Assembly (NCBI GenBank): GCA_040791665.1 | Contig: JBFNNX010000026.1 | Coordinates: 132,888 to 196,887 of the forward strand | DNA: 64,000 nucleotides | Direction of reading: 5' to 3' | Source: Thiodiazotropha sp040791665 | Lineage (GTDB): Bacteria > Pseudomonadota > Gammaproteobacteria > Chromatiales > Chromatiaceae | In this document: positions 34,936-43,848 of the stretch, in pieces | How the letters are laid out: every line of letters begins with the position of its first letter | Position numbering within the stretch: position 1 is the stretch's first letter | The notes under the pieces: model-generated | What the model was told of the DNA's origin: nothing | Seen by the model: only the letters and a program-made list of their open reading frames with translations | Databases searched by the model: none | Translations under genes and position numbers: made by a program

Positions 34936-35448
34936 ATGCCAGTTATCAATAGAACGATGGTCGGAGAATCGCTGGTCGGAGACGGCAACGAGGTTGCACA
35001 TATTGATCTCTTGATCGGTCCAAGAGGTTCCGCAGCGGAAACAGCCTTCTGTAACGGTCTGGTCAACAACAAGGACGGATTTACCTCGTTGCTGGCGGTT
35101 GTCGCTCCCAATCTGGCCTGTAAACCCAGCACCATGATGTTCAACAAGGTGACCATCAAAGGCGCCAAGCAAGCGGTACAGATGTTCGGCCCTGCTCAAC
35201 GCGGTGTTGCCATGGCGGTCGCCGATTGCGTCGAAGACGGCACCATCCCCGCCGATGAGGCCGACGATGTCTTCGTCTGTGTCGGTGTATTCATCCACTG
35301 GGAGGCTGAGGATGACGCCAAGATACAGGACTACAACTACCAGGCCACCAAGGAGTCGATCAAACGTGCTGTTGCCGGCGAGCCCAAGGCCAGTGATGTT
35401 GTTGCACAGAAGGGATCGGTATCACATCCTTTTGCCGCACATGATTGA
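34936..35448 (+). CDS. fae: Formaldehyde-activating enzyme
   Basis: 170 residues. Signature GNEVAHIDLLIGPRGSAAE with the catalytic His, FCNGLVNNKDGFTSLLAVV, and MMFNKVTIKGAKQAVQMFGP. It condenses formaldehyde with H4MPT to methylene-H4MPT in the cytoplasm. A strong AAGGAG site lies 8 nt before the ATG, consistent with the high expression usual for Fae. Confidence 0.98.
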   Translation: MPVINRTMVGESLVGDGNEVAHIDLLIGPRGSAAETAFCNGLVNNKDGFTSLLAVVAPNLACKPSTMMFNKVTIKGAKQAVQMFGPAQRGVAMAVADCVEDGTIPADEADDVFVCVGVFIHWEAEDDAKIQDYNYQATKESIKRAVAGEPKASDVVAQKGSVSHPFAAHD

Positions 35449-35655
35449 TACTTACATGATGATGTCGTCGTCACAGGGAAGTGCGGACGGCTGACTCGAG
35501 AGCCATTCCGAGCATCTGAAAAGGCGACAGGTGGTGGCCGGAAGCGAGCAGGTCGTTAATTGCCGGCAGTTTCGGCAGTAGCAGGCAGATAAGAACAACA
35601 AGGGTCTGCTGACGGTTCCGGTGTGTTTGTTATTAACCGATAGTGGAGGCTGAAT

Positions 35656-36891
35656 ATGCAATGCCTTGAATGTGGCAGTGCGGTTGCCAATCTGGACAAC
35701 AATCATTTGCTTCGCTGTTGTTCACTGACACTACAGGAGTACGCCATCCGGCACCACCTGCCTCTGGATCTTCTGATCGATCGTGAGCAGGTAAATCGGA
35801 TAGATGCCCTGCAGGACTATCCGCGAGCCAAGGCCTATCCATCAGAACAGGCACGCGCCATTTTCAGAGGACTGAAGTGGGGGGGATTACTGCGTAGAGA
35901 AGATTCCTTCACCGTTGTACCGGGGGAGATCAGGCGGCTCGATTTGCTGCTATGGAGTCTACAATGGCTGAATGAATATGGATTTCTCTATCGTCAGGAA
36001 TACAGCTATGAGGATGACACCCATCGAGTGGTTGCGGTCAATCGTCTGAAGGTACCCACGGCTTACCTGGCGCTGAGTGCGGAAGCACACCTCTCCCCGG
36101 TTCCACCCCCGGATTTTTTATTGAGTCTGGCCGTGCTTGTCGCCCATATCGGCGAACTGCAGGCCGGATACCTGTTCTTGCAACTTCCGGAGCGGGCTGC
36201 CGGGGAGACGATAATGGCGGAGGCTTCCCGCCACGGTATTGAATTCAGGGAACTCGATGCGGCAGACCACCCCGATGGTTTGTTACTGCGCACCTTGACA
36301 CGATCAGATACGGCACACCTGCTGGCACTGATCAGAGGAAATCTGATGGGGATGCCCGGCGTCATGGAAAGGTTCGAGCAGAAAACCCCGGAGGTGACAG
36401 TATCGAAAGAGCTGGTATTCGACGCCGCTCACTTCATTACAGATCATCCGGCAAAATGTTCCAACCTGCATGGCGGCCGCTATCTGCTGCATGTTAAGGT
36501 CAGGGACCGCATCGATCCGGTAACCGGCTGCGTGGTGGATTACGGTTATTTGAAGCGGGTGGCCACGAAGCGCGTGATCGACAGGTTCGACCACCACAAT
36601 CTGAACTATGCCACATCCGAGTTGGCTTGGCGCTCGAGTACCGAGATGCTGTGCGTCTTTATTTGGGAGCAGTTGATCGAATATCTTCCTGGGCTGGTTG
36701 AATTGCAGTTATATGAAACCACCCAGTCCTGGTGTAACTACAGCGGTCCCAGTCTGGAGGCATTTCAGCAATCTGGCAGCGATAGCCTGTTGACCTACTT
36801 CATCGAGCGGAATTTGGGAGAGTCGCAGCTGCGTGACCTGATCAGGGATAAGCCGCCCACCCTGGAGGTTATCGCCAAATCGCAGTCTTAG
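35656..36891 (+). CDS. PTPS-family protein with an unusual zinc-finger-like and endonuclease-like N-terminal extension
   Basis: 411 residues; GGAGG lies just upstream of the ATG. Residues 250-370 are a 6-pyruvoyl-tetrahydropterin-synthase/QueD domain (FDAAHF with His 259, CSNLHGG with Cys 268 and His 272, FDHHNLN, ELQLYETTQSW). The usual HGH zinc pair reads HGG: Gly 274 replaces the third zinc His. Residues 3-22 (Cys 3, 6, His 17, Cys 21) look like a Ros/MucR-type finger, and 60-140 recall a degenerate LAGLIDADG-like module; both are my pattern judgement. A pterin role in H4MPT assembly or a regulatory role are both possible. Confidence 0.8.
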   Translation: MQCLECGSAVANLDNNHLLRCCSLTLQEYAIRHHLPLDLLIDREQVNRIDALQDYPRAKAYPSEQARAIFRGLKWGGLLRREDSFTVVPGEIRRLDLLLWSLQWLNEYGFLYRQEYSYEDDTHRVVAVNRLKVPTAYLALSAEAHLSPVPPPDFLLSLAVLVAHIGELQAGYLFLQLPERAAGETIMAEASRHGIEFRELDAADHPDGLLLRTLTRSDTAHLLALIRGNLMGMPGVMERFEQKTPEVTVSKELVFDAAHFITDHPAKCSNLHGGRYLLHVKVRDRIDPVTGCVVDYGYLKRVATKRVIDRFDHHNLNYATSELAWRSSTEMLCVFIWEQLIEYLPGLVELQLYETTQSWCNYSGPSLEAFQQSGSDSLLTYFIERNLGESQLRDLIRDKPPTLEVIAKSQS

Positions 36892-36905
36892 TCCTGTAAC
36901 GGACC

Positions 36906-37595
36906 CTAGGCATTGATGAAGCGATCGATGTCCCGGTGATCAATTGCCCCCTGATGGAGGGCGGTGGAGAGCAGGACACCGGCAGCACCGATTGAACGAA
37001 GCTGCTCGAGATCCTGTTGATCCCTAATGCCTCCCGCGGCGTAGAGTCGAAGCCGGGGTTGCAGGTTCAGTAACTGTTGTAGCCGGGCAATGTCGGGACC
37101 GCTCGAAGTACCCACCCGAGACAGTGACATGACGATCACGTCTTCGGGCCATCGATCGGCTTGCCGGTCGAGATCGGCGGGGCCTTTGAAGCGGTCGTCT
37201 TGATAGTCCAAAGAGAGGACGGGAGAGGGAAGCGATGTAAGTAGATGAGCAAGTTCTTCGCAACTGACAATGGATTCTGTACCGATTACCGGGCGGGCAA
37301 AACCGCACAACCGCCCCAGGTCGGTCAGCCCGTTGTCTACCCACAGGATTATATCGGGATGGTCGAGGTGGAGCGCGTATATCAACTCGAGATTCGAGCC
37401 GCTTCCACCTATGGCATCGAGATCAGCAATATAGAGGGTATCGAATGGGTAGAGATCCAACAGTGCTGACAACACCTCCTGCGGCCTACTGGAATGACAC
37501 AAGGGGGTATCGGCTGCTGCATAAGCATGACGCTTGCCGCTGTTCGCAACAACGACACGGTTATGCATCATATCTATGACTGGTATGAGCTTCAT
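36906..37595 (-). CDS. HisA-like TIM-barrel protein of the H4MPT island
   Basis: 229 residues from ATG 37595, which gives the typical HisA-like opening MKLIPVIDMMHNRVVVANSG. TIM-barrel strands follow: TLYIADLDAIGGSGSN, VLSLDYQDDRFKG, IVMSLSRVGTSSGPD, LYAAGGIRDQQDLE and AGVLLSTALHQGAI. This matches the HisA/HisF sugar-phosphate isomerase fold, but no histidine genes are nearby, and HisA-like paralogues are a known feature of H4MPT gene clusters. Function unknown; a ribosyl-phosphate isomerisation is plausible. It is divergent from the next gene with only 18 bp between start codons. Confidence 0.85.
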   Translation of the reverse strand: MKLIPVIDMMHNRVVVANSGKRHAYAAADTPLCHSSRPQEVLSALLDLYPFDTLYIADLDAIGGSGSNLELIYALHLDHPDIILWVDNGLTDLGRLCGFARPVIGTESIVSCEELAHLLTSLPSPVLSLDYQDDRFKGPADLDRQADRWPEDVIVMSLSRVGTSSGPDIARLQQLLNLQPRLRLYAAGGIRDQQDLEQLRSIGAAGVLLSTALHQGAIDHRDIDRFINA

Positions 37596-37613
37596 CAACG
37601 CGGGCAAATAACC

Positions 37614-38618
37614 ATGCGAGTCTTTGTTTTCGAGTATATTACGGGTGGAGGGATGCTGAACAGCCCCTTGCCGCCATCTCTTGCGGAAGAGGGGGACATT
37701 ATGCTCAAGGCATTGATTTCCGACCTCATGGAAATTACCGGTATCGAAATCCATACAACCCGCGACGCCCGGTTGGGTAGGCCCGATCTGCCGATCGAGT
37801 TCCATATGCTGCATGACCTGGAAGATTTCGCCATGGCTTGGCACGAGTGCATGGAAAACACCGACGCGGTATGGCCCATCGCGCCGGAGTTCTCAAACGT
37901 ACTGGAACATATCAGCGAAACCGTCATAAGCCATGGAAAACTGCTGTTGAACAGCCCGCCACAGGCGGTACACACCGCATCCAGTAAGCTGATGACATCC
38001 AGCTGTCTGGTAGAACGTGGTATCGCTGTAGTACCTACCTATAGATTCGAGGATAGGATACCCGATCATCCAGGCAGCTGGGTCTTAAAACCTGATGACG
38101 GAATCGGCTGTCACGGAATTAGAATCTGCCGTGACCGAGATGACCTGTATCAGCAATTCGAGTCGCTCCCTGCAGGCAGTGATTATGTAATACAGCCTTT
38201 CGTTCACGGTACGCCAACCAGTCTCAATATATTGGCGCGCAAAGGTGAGGCCTTCGTATTGAGCGTCAATCACCAGCGCATAGCCGTAACCGACAACAGA
38301 TTTGTACTGCTGGGCTGTGTAGTGAATGGCCATTTGAACAAGAGGGCCCGCTTTCACAGACTTGGACGAGAAGTGGTGGCCGCAATACCCGATCTGTGGG
38401 GTATCATTGGGATCGATATCATCGATACGGATAAGGAGTTGCAGGTGTTGGAAGTCAACCCGAGAATCACCACATCATATGTCGGATTGAAAGAGTCAAC
38501 GGGGATTAATCCAGCATCAATGGTGTTGGATCTGTTGAACGACAAGTTTCCATTGCCAGACCGGATTCTGCAGGAGTCGGTGGTGGATGTGAACCTGGAG
38601 TACGCCGGTGCCGCATGA
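37614..38618 (+). CDS. mfnD: MfnD-like ATP-grasp ligase (tyramine-glutamate ligase type)
   Basis: 334 residues from ATG 37614. Opens MRVFVFEYITGGGM, characteristic of the MfnD family, and has ATP-grasp elements WVLKPDDGIGCHGIRI, DYVIQPFVHGTPTSLNIL, and IIGIDIIDTDKELQVLEVNPR. In methanofuran synthesis MfnD joins glutamate to tyramine; the bacterial homologue is expected to do the same for methylofuran. Stop overlaps the MfnF-like start. Confidence 0.86.
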   Translation: MRVFVFEYITGGGMLNSPLPPSLAEEGDIMLKALISDLMEITGIEIHTTRDARLGRPDLPIEFHMLHDLEDFAMAWHECMENTDAVWPIAPEFSNVLEHISETVISHGKLLLNSPPQAVHTASSKLMTSSCLVERGIAVVPTYRFEDRIPDHPGSWVLKPDDGIGCHGIRICRDRDDLYQQFESLPAGSDYVIQPFVHGTPTSLNILARKGEAFVLSVNHQRIAVTDNRFVLLGCVVNGHLNKRARFHRLGREVVAAIPDLWGIIGIDIIDTDKELQVLEVNPRITTSYVGLKESTGINPASMVLDLLNDKFPLPDRILQESVVDVNLEYAGAA

Positions 38619-39657
38619 TGCGATATTGGGTTGGGATCTCGGTGGCGCCCATACCAAGGCGGCACTCATCGATAGCCGTGGCTGCGTGGAAAGAGTAGAG
38701 CAGATACCCTGTCCGTTATGGCAGGGGTTGGAGTATCTTGATTCAGGTATAGATTCGGTAGTGGAGAGGATCGGCAATAGCAGCGGCCTTAAACATGCGG
38801 TTACCATGACGGGTGAGCTGGTCGATCTTTTTCCCGACCGGGATGCCGGTGTAAAGGCACTGATCGATACGATGGGCCGCCATTTTTCAGGCGCAAGTCT
38901 GGCGATCTATGCAGGATCCGCCGGATTCCTGAATCCTGAGAATGCGGTCAGGCACTCGCCGCAAGTGGCATCGGCCAACTGGCTCGCTACCGCATCCTGG
39001 GTCGCCAGCCGTTTGCCGGAGGGTTTACTGGTCGATGTAGGAAGCACCACCACCGACCTGATAGCATTCGCTGACAAGCAGGTGTTGGCATGCGATTATA
39101 GCGATCATCAGCGGCTGGTCAGTCAGGCCCTGATCTACACAGGTGTGGTGCGTACACCTCTGATGGCGATTACTGACAAAGTCCCGTTTGCGGGAGAGTG
39201 GGTCTATTTAATGGCGGAGCATTTTGCGACTACAGCGGATATCTATCGTTTGAACGGCGAACTGCCTGAAACCGCCGATCTGCTTCCCAGTGCGGACAAC
39301 GGTGAGAAAAGCGTCAACGGTAGCGCTCGGAGATTGGCGCGCATGCTGGGACTGGATGTCGATGCCACTGACATCGATGGCTGGTGCGGGGTATCCCGAT
39401 ATATCGCTGAACAGCAGTTGCGCCAGCTTGTCGACGCCTGTGAAAGGGTACTCTCCAGACCCGGATTCTCGACCTCCGCACCTCTTGTTGGCGCCGGTGT
39501 CGGACGATTCCTGGTCGAGCGCATCTGTCATCGATTGGCGAGGCCCTATGTGGGTGTCGAGGAGTTGTTCACCTGTGCCAAGTGGATGGAGACCAAGGTC
39601 GCCGAGTGTGCACCGGCTGTGGCGGTCGCCAGTCTGGCCAAGGATCGTGCCCCATGA
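38608..39657 (+). CDS. mfnF: MfnF-like protein (hydantoinase/oxoprolinase-fold, H4MPT-linked C1 pathway)
   Basis: 349 residues from GTG 38608, with GGAG 8 nt upstream and an 11-nt overlap with the preceding gene. ASKHA-type motifs are GWDLGGAHTKAAL, VDVGSTTTDLIAF and PLVGAGVGRFLVE. In methanogens MfnF couples the furan phosphate to gamma-glutamyltyramine phosphate to build the methanofuran core. The assignment rests on family resemblance plus four other mfn-like genes nearby. Confidence 0.88.
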   Translation: MPHDAILGWDLGGAHTKAALIDSRGCVERVEQIPCPLWQGLEYLDSGIDSVVERIGNSSGLKHAVTMTGELVDLFPDRDAGVKALIDTMGRHFSGASLAIYAGSAGFLNPENAVRHSPQVASANWLATASWVASRLPEGLLVDVGSTTTDLIAFADKQVLACDYSDHQRLVSQALIYTGVVRTPLMAITDKVPFAGEWVYLMAEHFATTADIYRLNGELPETADLLPSADNGEKSVNGSARRLARMLGLDVDATDIDGWCGVSRYIAEQQLRQLVDACERVLSRPGFSTSAPLVGAGVGRFLVERICHRLARPYVGVEELFTCAKWMETKVAECAPAVAVASLAKDRAP

Positions 39658-41048
39658 ACCGCCTAACCCTGGATTTCCCCTACCGAGAGGATAGCAGTGA
39701 GCTGTTCGAGGCCTTGGCGCATTTGCCGTGGGCGGCCTTTCTGGACAGTGGTAGTCCCCATAGCCTGCAGGGGCGGTACGATATCCTTTCGGCAGATCCC
39801 GTTCGTATACTCATAACGCGCGGAGAGCAGACCCGGATTCAGCGCAACGACGGCCATGTGGACATCTCTCGGGAAGATCCGTTCCAGCTGCTGCGGGAAG
39901 CGCTTGGACCTGCGGTCGAGAGCGTTGAGGGCTTTCCTTTCTGCGGTGGTGCGATAGGTTATTTTGGTTATGATCTGGGCCGTCGTCTTGAACGGCTGCC
40001 AAGTCTCGCCGAGGATATAGAGCATCTGCCTGAGATGGCGGTCGGCATTTACGACTGGTCTTTGGTGGTCGATCATCAGGAGCGACGCAGTTGCCTGGTC
40101 GGGCGGAATCCGGCCCGTCTCGAAAGATATCGCAGACTGCTGCAGCGGGTTCTGGCTCGCTCGACTCAGACCCCGACTGCTGTACCTTATCGTGTACTGG
40201 GCGAAGTCTGCTCGAATATGACCCGGGACGAGTACCTTGCTTCCATCGCGAGAATCAAACGCTATATCCTGGATGGGGACTGTTACCAGGTCAATTTCGC
40301 ACAGCGTTTCTCAGTTGCTGCCGAGGGCAACCCCTGGCAGGCCTACAAGGGACTGCGTCAGCTGAATGCGGCTCCCTTCGCCGCCTATTTGAATATGCCT
40401 CACTGCCAGGTATTGAGCACGTCGCCCGAGCGCTTCCTCGAGGTCCGAGGTGGTCGTGTAGAGACCAAACCCATAAAGGGAACGGCACCCAGGGGAGAGG
40501 ATCCGATAGAGGATATGATGCTTGCGGAAATGCTCAAAAACAGTACCAAGGATCAGGCGGAGAACCTCATGATCGTCGATCTGTTGCGCAATGACTTGGG
40601 CAAGGTATGTGCAACCGGCAGCGTTGAGGTGCCGGAGCTCTTCAAGCTGGAGAGCTATGCCAGGGTGCATCATCTCGTCAGTAAGGTTGTTGGCAGGCTG
40701 GCAAAGGGAGAGGATGCACTCTCCTTGTTACGCGCCTGTTTTCCAGGCGGTTCTATTACTGGCGCACCGAAACTGCGTGCGATGGAGATCATCGAGGAAT
40801 TGGAGCCCCATCGGCGGGGCATCTACTGTGGTTCAATTGGCTACATCGGCTTCAACGGCGATATGGATTGCAATATCGCAATTCGAACAATGGTCCACTC
40901 CGAAGGAACCACACGTCTCTGGGCAGGGGGCGGCATTGTCGCCGATTCCGATCCCGAGGCGGAGTATCGGGAGACTTACCACAAGGCCTCCGCACTGCTG
41001 GATCTGCTGCAACGAATGGAACAGATGAATAGCGAAAGATGTGGGTAG
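39654..41048 (+). CDS. pabB: Aminodeoxychorismate synthase component I
   Basis: 464 residues from ATG 39654 (ATGA overlap with the preceding gene). Chorismate-binding domain with GGAIGYFGYDLGRRLE, GDCYQVNFAQRF, KPIKGTAPRGEDP and FPGGSITGAPKLRAME. It makes 4-amino-4-deoxychorismate on the way to p-aminobenzoate, the substrate of beta-RFAP synthase. Its placement between two mfn-like genes points to dedicated pABA supply for H4MPT rather than general folate. Confidence 0.94.
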   Translation: MNRLTLDFPYREDSSELFEALAHLPWAAFLDSGSPHSLQGRYDILSADPVRILITRGEQTRIQRNDGHVDISREDPFQLLREALGPAVESVEGFPFCGGAIGYFGYDLGRRLERLPSLAEDIEHLPEMAVGIYDWSLVVDHQERRSCLVGRNPARLERYRRLLQRVLARSTQTPTAVPYRVLGEVCSNMTRDEYLASIARIKRYILDGDCYQVNFAQRFSVAAEGNPWQAYKGLRQLNAAPFAAYLNMPHCQVLSTSPERFLEVRGGRVETKPIKGTAPRGEDPIEDMMLAEMLKNSTKDQAENLMIVDLLRNDLGKVCATGSVEVPELFKLESYARVHHLVSKVVGRLAKGEDALSLLRACFPGGSITGAPKLRAMEIIEELEPHRRGIYCGSIGYIGFNGDMDCNIAIRTMVHSEGTTRLWAGGGIVADSDPEAEYRETYHKASALLDLLQRMEQMNSERCG

Positions 41049-41656
41049 TAAAGCTGGGAGGCAGCCTGTTCAATTCAGCCAATCTGAGAGATTGGTTGGC
41101 TGTCTTGGCAAATGCCGGATCGCTGGTCATCGTTCCCGGGGGAGGACCTTTCGCCGATCAGGTCAGGCTGGCGCAACATCACTGGCAATTTGATGATTCA
41201 GCCGCTCACCTCATGGCGCTGCTGGCCATGGAGCAGTTCGGTCGGATGCTTTGCGGCCTGCAGACTGGGCTGGCTGCCGCAGCAAACCAATCCCAGATAG
41301 ACGAGGCGCTTTGGCGAGGTGAGACGCCGGTCTGGATGCCGACTGCCATGGTCATGGCCGATCCCAAAATCAGACATAGCTGGGAAGTGACATCCGATTC
41401 ACTTGCCGCATGGCTTTGTGGAAAACTTGATATCGAAAAGCTGCTTCTGGTGAAATCGGTACTCCTCGATAGCAAGAGCCCGCCGGTGGATAAGCTTATG
41501 GAAGCCGGCATTGTCGATGCACAATTCAGAGCGTTTCTTGAGCGGAACACTATCCAGGCCTGGGTGTTGGCTGGAGGCGATCATGCCAGTTTCGTGAAGC
41601 TGCGTCAGGGCAACAGGGATGTCGCTGCCAAAATCGATACCGGAGAAGGGTATTAA
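41039..41656 (+). CDS. mfnE: MfnE-like amino acid kinase family protein
   Basis: 205 residues. The amino-acid-kinase fold is seen in WVVKLGGSLF, VIVPGGGPFADQVR, LLLVKSVLLDS and VLAGGDHASFVKL. MfnE in archaea phosphorylates gamma-glutamyltyramine for methanofuran; this shorter homologue is likely its equivalent. The start overlaps the pabB stop by 10 nt. Confidence 0.85.
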   Translation: MWVVKLGGSLFNSANLRDWLAVLANAGSLVIVPGGGPFADQVRLAQHHWQFDDSAAHLMALLAMEQFGRMLCGLQTGLAAAANQSQIDEALWRGETPVWMPTAMVMADPKIRHSWEVTSDSLAAWLCGKLDIEKLLLVKSVLLDSKSPPVDKLMEAGIVDAQFRAFLERNTIQAWVLAGGDHASFVKLRQGNRDVAAKIDTGEGY

Positions 41657-41679
41657 CCCCAATAATTTGCATCTATAAG

Positions 41680-41910
41680 CTAGGGCCTGTTAACACTGAT
41701 CCAATGCGCCCCGTTGCGCCTGAAAAAGCGCCAATCAAGGCGCACCCCAAGGGCACTTCCTTCGGGGCGCACCCCAAGGGCTGGGTCTGTTTTTGCACCC
41801 AGCGGCGTTATCATTCGCTCATGTAGCCGGGCACACCACGCTCATTCTACCTTGCTGGGCACAAAAACAGACCCAGCAGGGCGTATTGGATCAGTGTTAG
41901 CAGGCCCTAG
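41680..41910. mobile_element. MITE-like element, 231 bp, second full copy
   Basis: Same terminal inverted repeats as the copy at 18454 (CTAGGGCCTGTTAACACTGA left; mirrored right with two mismatches over about 32 bp) and CTAG at both ends. A second internal inverted pair, GCTGGGTCTGTTTTTG with CAAAAACAGACCCAGC, gives a cruciform-prone interior. No transposase. It sits directly after mfnE and probably ends that transcript region. Confidence 0.87.
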
Positions 41911-42303
41911 GCTGCATGCCCTTGTCCGCGGCATCGATCGAACTCGAAATTGACAGGCTCTTGTGCACGAATTGGCTGCATGCGTATCTCTCTTTTGGGC
42001 TAAATCTGACGGTTTATTGACCAATAAATACCTACAAAGCTTCAGTAATTTCTCTAAAAGCCTAATAACAAATTGAAAATAAGGAAATTGTCAATTGTCA
42101 ATGCCTTGCCGGCATAGGTTATGCAGAATATTAGTATGATCTGATGTTTGTACCACTCATGAGATATGTACATAAGCTTTTTCTAAAGTACTCTATCTAG
42201 ATACCGCTATAGATTACATCAGACTACTGATGGCCTGGCAGATGCGGCAAGGAATCCTCCTCTCAAAAGGGTCGTCCCATAGTTTTTTTGACTGGGGGTT
42301 ATT
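41911..42303. other. Intergenic region after the second MITE
   Basis: 393 bp, AT-rich from about 42010 to 42200. It may contain the promoter of the metalloprotease-like gene at 42304. No gene or clear structure seen. Confidence 0.35.
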
Positions 42304-42714
42304 ATGGAATTATGTGCTGTACTGCTGTCATGGGTGTTCACCCTTTCTGATTACCATCGCGTTGATAATGAGTGTCCCGAAATGCGGATGGTGACCCACA
42401 GCTGGTTGGAGGAACGCGCCTGTAACGGACGTTCCTGCAAGGTGCTGGGCTGGTATCCCGGTGACGGGGATGTGGTCTATCTCGATGACCGAATGGATCT
42501 GGAAAACAATATCTTCCATACCTCCGTTGCCCTGCACGAAATCGTTCACTGGCTTCAAGGCAAACAGGGCGCATTACTTGAAAATTGCGAACAAAGCATT
42601 GCAGCGGAACGTGAAGCCTACAATATTCAGAGTCAATTTCTGGTCGAATACGGCACCTACTATCCTGTAGGGTCTGTTCTACCGATGTTGCGCTGCGAAG
42701 AACATGAATCGTAA
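42304..42714 (+). CDS. Small HExxH putative metallopeptidase-like protein (DUF6647-type)
   Basis: 136 residues. The zinc-type helix ALHEIVHWLQ contains HExxH, and a downstream Glu (AAEREAYN) could be the third ligand. A hydrophobic start (ELCAVLLSWVFTL) may be a weak signal or anchor. The family occurs in proteobacteria without assigned substrate. It stands alone between a MITE and a degenerate repeat. Confidence 0.75.
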   Translation: MELCAVLLSWVFTLSDYHRVDNECPEMRMVTHSWLEERACNGRSCKVLGWYPGDGDVVYLDDRMDLENNIFHTSVALHEIVHWLQGKQGALLENCEQSIAAEREAYNIQSQFLVEYGTYYPVGSVLPMLRCEEHES

Positions 42715-42725
42715 AGAGAAGAGCT

Positions 42726-42760
42726 AAATCCTGATAACACTCGTCCACTCGGCCCTGCCG
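42726..42760 (+). repeat. Degenerate fragment of the GGCCTGTTAACACT terminal repeat
   Basis: AATCCTGATAACACTCGTCC continuing into ACTCGGCCC resembles the end at 4600 with several changes. It appears to be an old solo end. Confidence 0.4.
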
Positions 42761-43309
42761 GTGTTGTTTTTTCATCCGGCAAGACAGAGTCTCTCTTAAA
42801 TCCACTGCTTATGGCGGAGCAAAGCTCCAGCTTGGATTACCGTCCCAAGAAGCGGGGTGGCAACCAGTCAATATTCCAACTCTAAAAACAGGAAAGCGGA
42901 CCACACATCACAATCGGCTTCAGCCGTCACAGGCTTTGCATATTTGAGACACAGGCTGTGTCATTCGCGCCATACCACTCTTATACCGCATTGTCGGTTA
43001 CCGCATTTCCTTTACATAAAGTACTTTCCGTCGACCCGATTCCAGGCTAATTGCGGCATGATTGAATGGGCCTTAAATAAACACCATAAGCGCCAAATTC
43101 GGCGGTTTTTTTGGTTCCCTCTTCCGAAATGCCGCTATTTTATCTCTGAATTAACTGTAATTCCGGACGCTTATGTGCGATTCCGCAATTCTAATTGGAT
43201 CCAATCTTGCATTGCTATCCATGGCCGGGTTGACGCTTACCTGGTGCCCCATAATACTTGTGGACCAGGGACTAAGGCTTATCAGCATAACTACATACGG
43301 AGCCAACCT
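42761..43309. other. Non-coding region before the stand-alone PTPS gene
   Basis: About 550 bp. An open frame runs through it in phase with the PTPS gene from 42857, but its codon make-up (many Cys, His, Tyr, Arg) and lack of resemblance argue against coding. Presumably promoter and leader. Confidence 0.4.
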
Positions 43310-43822
43310 TTGCAAAACCAGTCTCAAACATTCGCGGTAGACGTCCATCCTGGAGAGTTGCATTTCAACTCGGCCCATTTCATCACTTTTGGCAACAGCT
43401 GTGAAAATCTGCATGGCCACAATTTTCATCTCCGCATTCAGGCCTATGGCGACAATAACGATGACGCATTCGTGATCGATTTCGTCCAACTCAACCGCTT
43501 TGCCGCCGAAATCTGTGCAGGACTCCATGACAAGGTTCTGCTGCCGGGCAAGAGCGACGAGGTCACAATCAAGGAGAGTGGTGATCAAATAGAGGTTTCG
43601 AGTTATGACAAGGTGTTCTCCCTGCCGCTCGGCAACTGCCTGATACTGCCTGTAGCGAACACTACAGCTGAGATGCTTGCCTGGTACATTATGGAATCTT
43701 TGCTGCCAAAACTCGATGCGTGTGCCGCCTTGACCCACGTGGAGACCCTGGAAGTGGCTGTGGAAGAGGGGGATCATCAGTGGGGCATCTGCCGACGCGT
43801 GGTCCACTCGGTAGGTGATTGA
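43310..43822 (+). CDS. Stand-alone 6-pyruvoyl-tetrahydropterin synthase/QueD family protein
   Basis: 170 residues from TTG 43310, chosen because GGAG lies 7 nt upstream and the domain begins at once. The complete zinc and catalytic set is present: SAHFIT (His 23), CENLHGH (Cys 31, His 35, His 37), a Glu near HVETLEVAVEEG. It processes dihydroneopterin-type triphosphates. Because the next genes are a dihydropteroate-synthase-like protein and mfnB, a job in making the H4MPT pterin precursor is likelier than queuosine synthesis; this is inference. The first gene of a four- or five-gene operon. Confidence 0.86.
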   Translation: MQNQSQTFAVDVHPGELHFNSAHFITFGNSCENLHGHNFHLRIQAYGDNNDDAFVIDFVQLNRFAAEICAGLHDKVLLPGKSDEVTIKESGDQIEVSSYDKVFSLPLGNCLILPVANTTAEMLAWYIMESLLPKLDACAALTHVETLEVAVEEGDHQWGICRRVVHSVGD

Positions 43823-43848
43823 GATGGGTTTGTCGAGGGAGCAATGCG

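Noticed and set aside
42857..43309. N-terminal extension of the stand-alone PTPS protein by 151 residues
   Set aside because: The region has odd composition and no resemblance; the TTG at 43310 has a good ribosome site and directly precedes the conserved domain.
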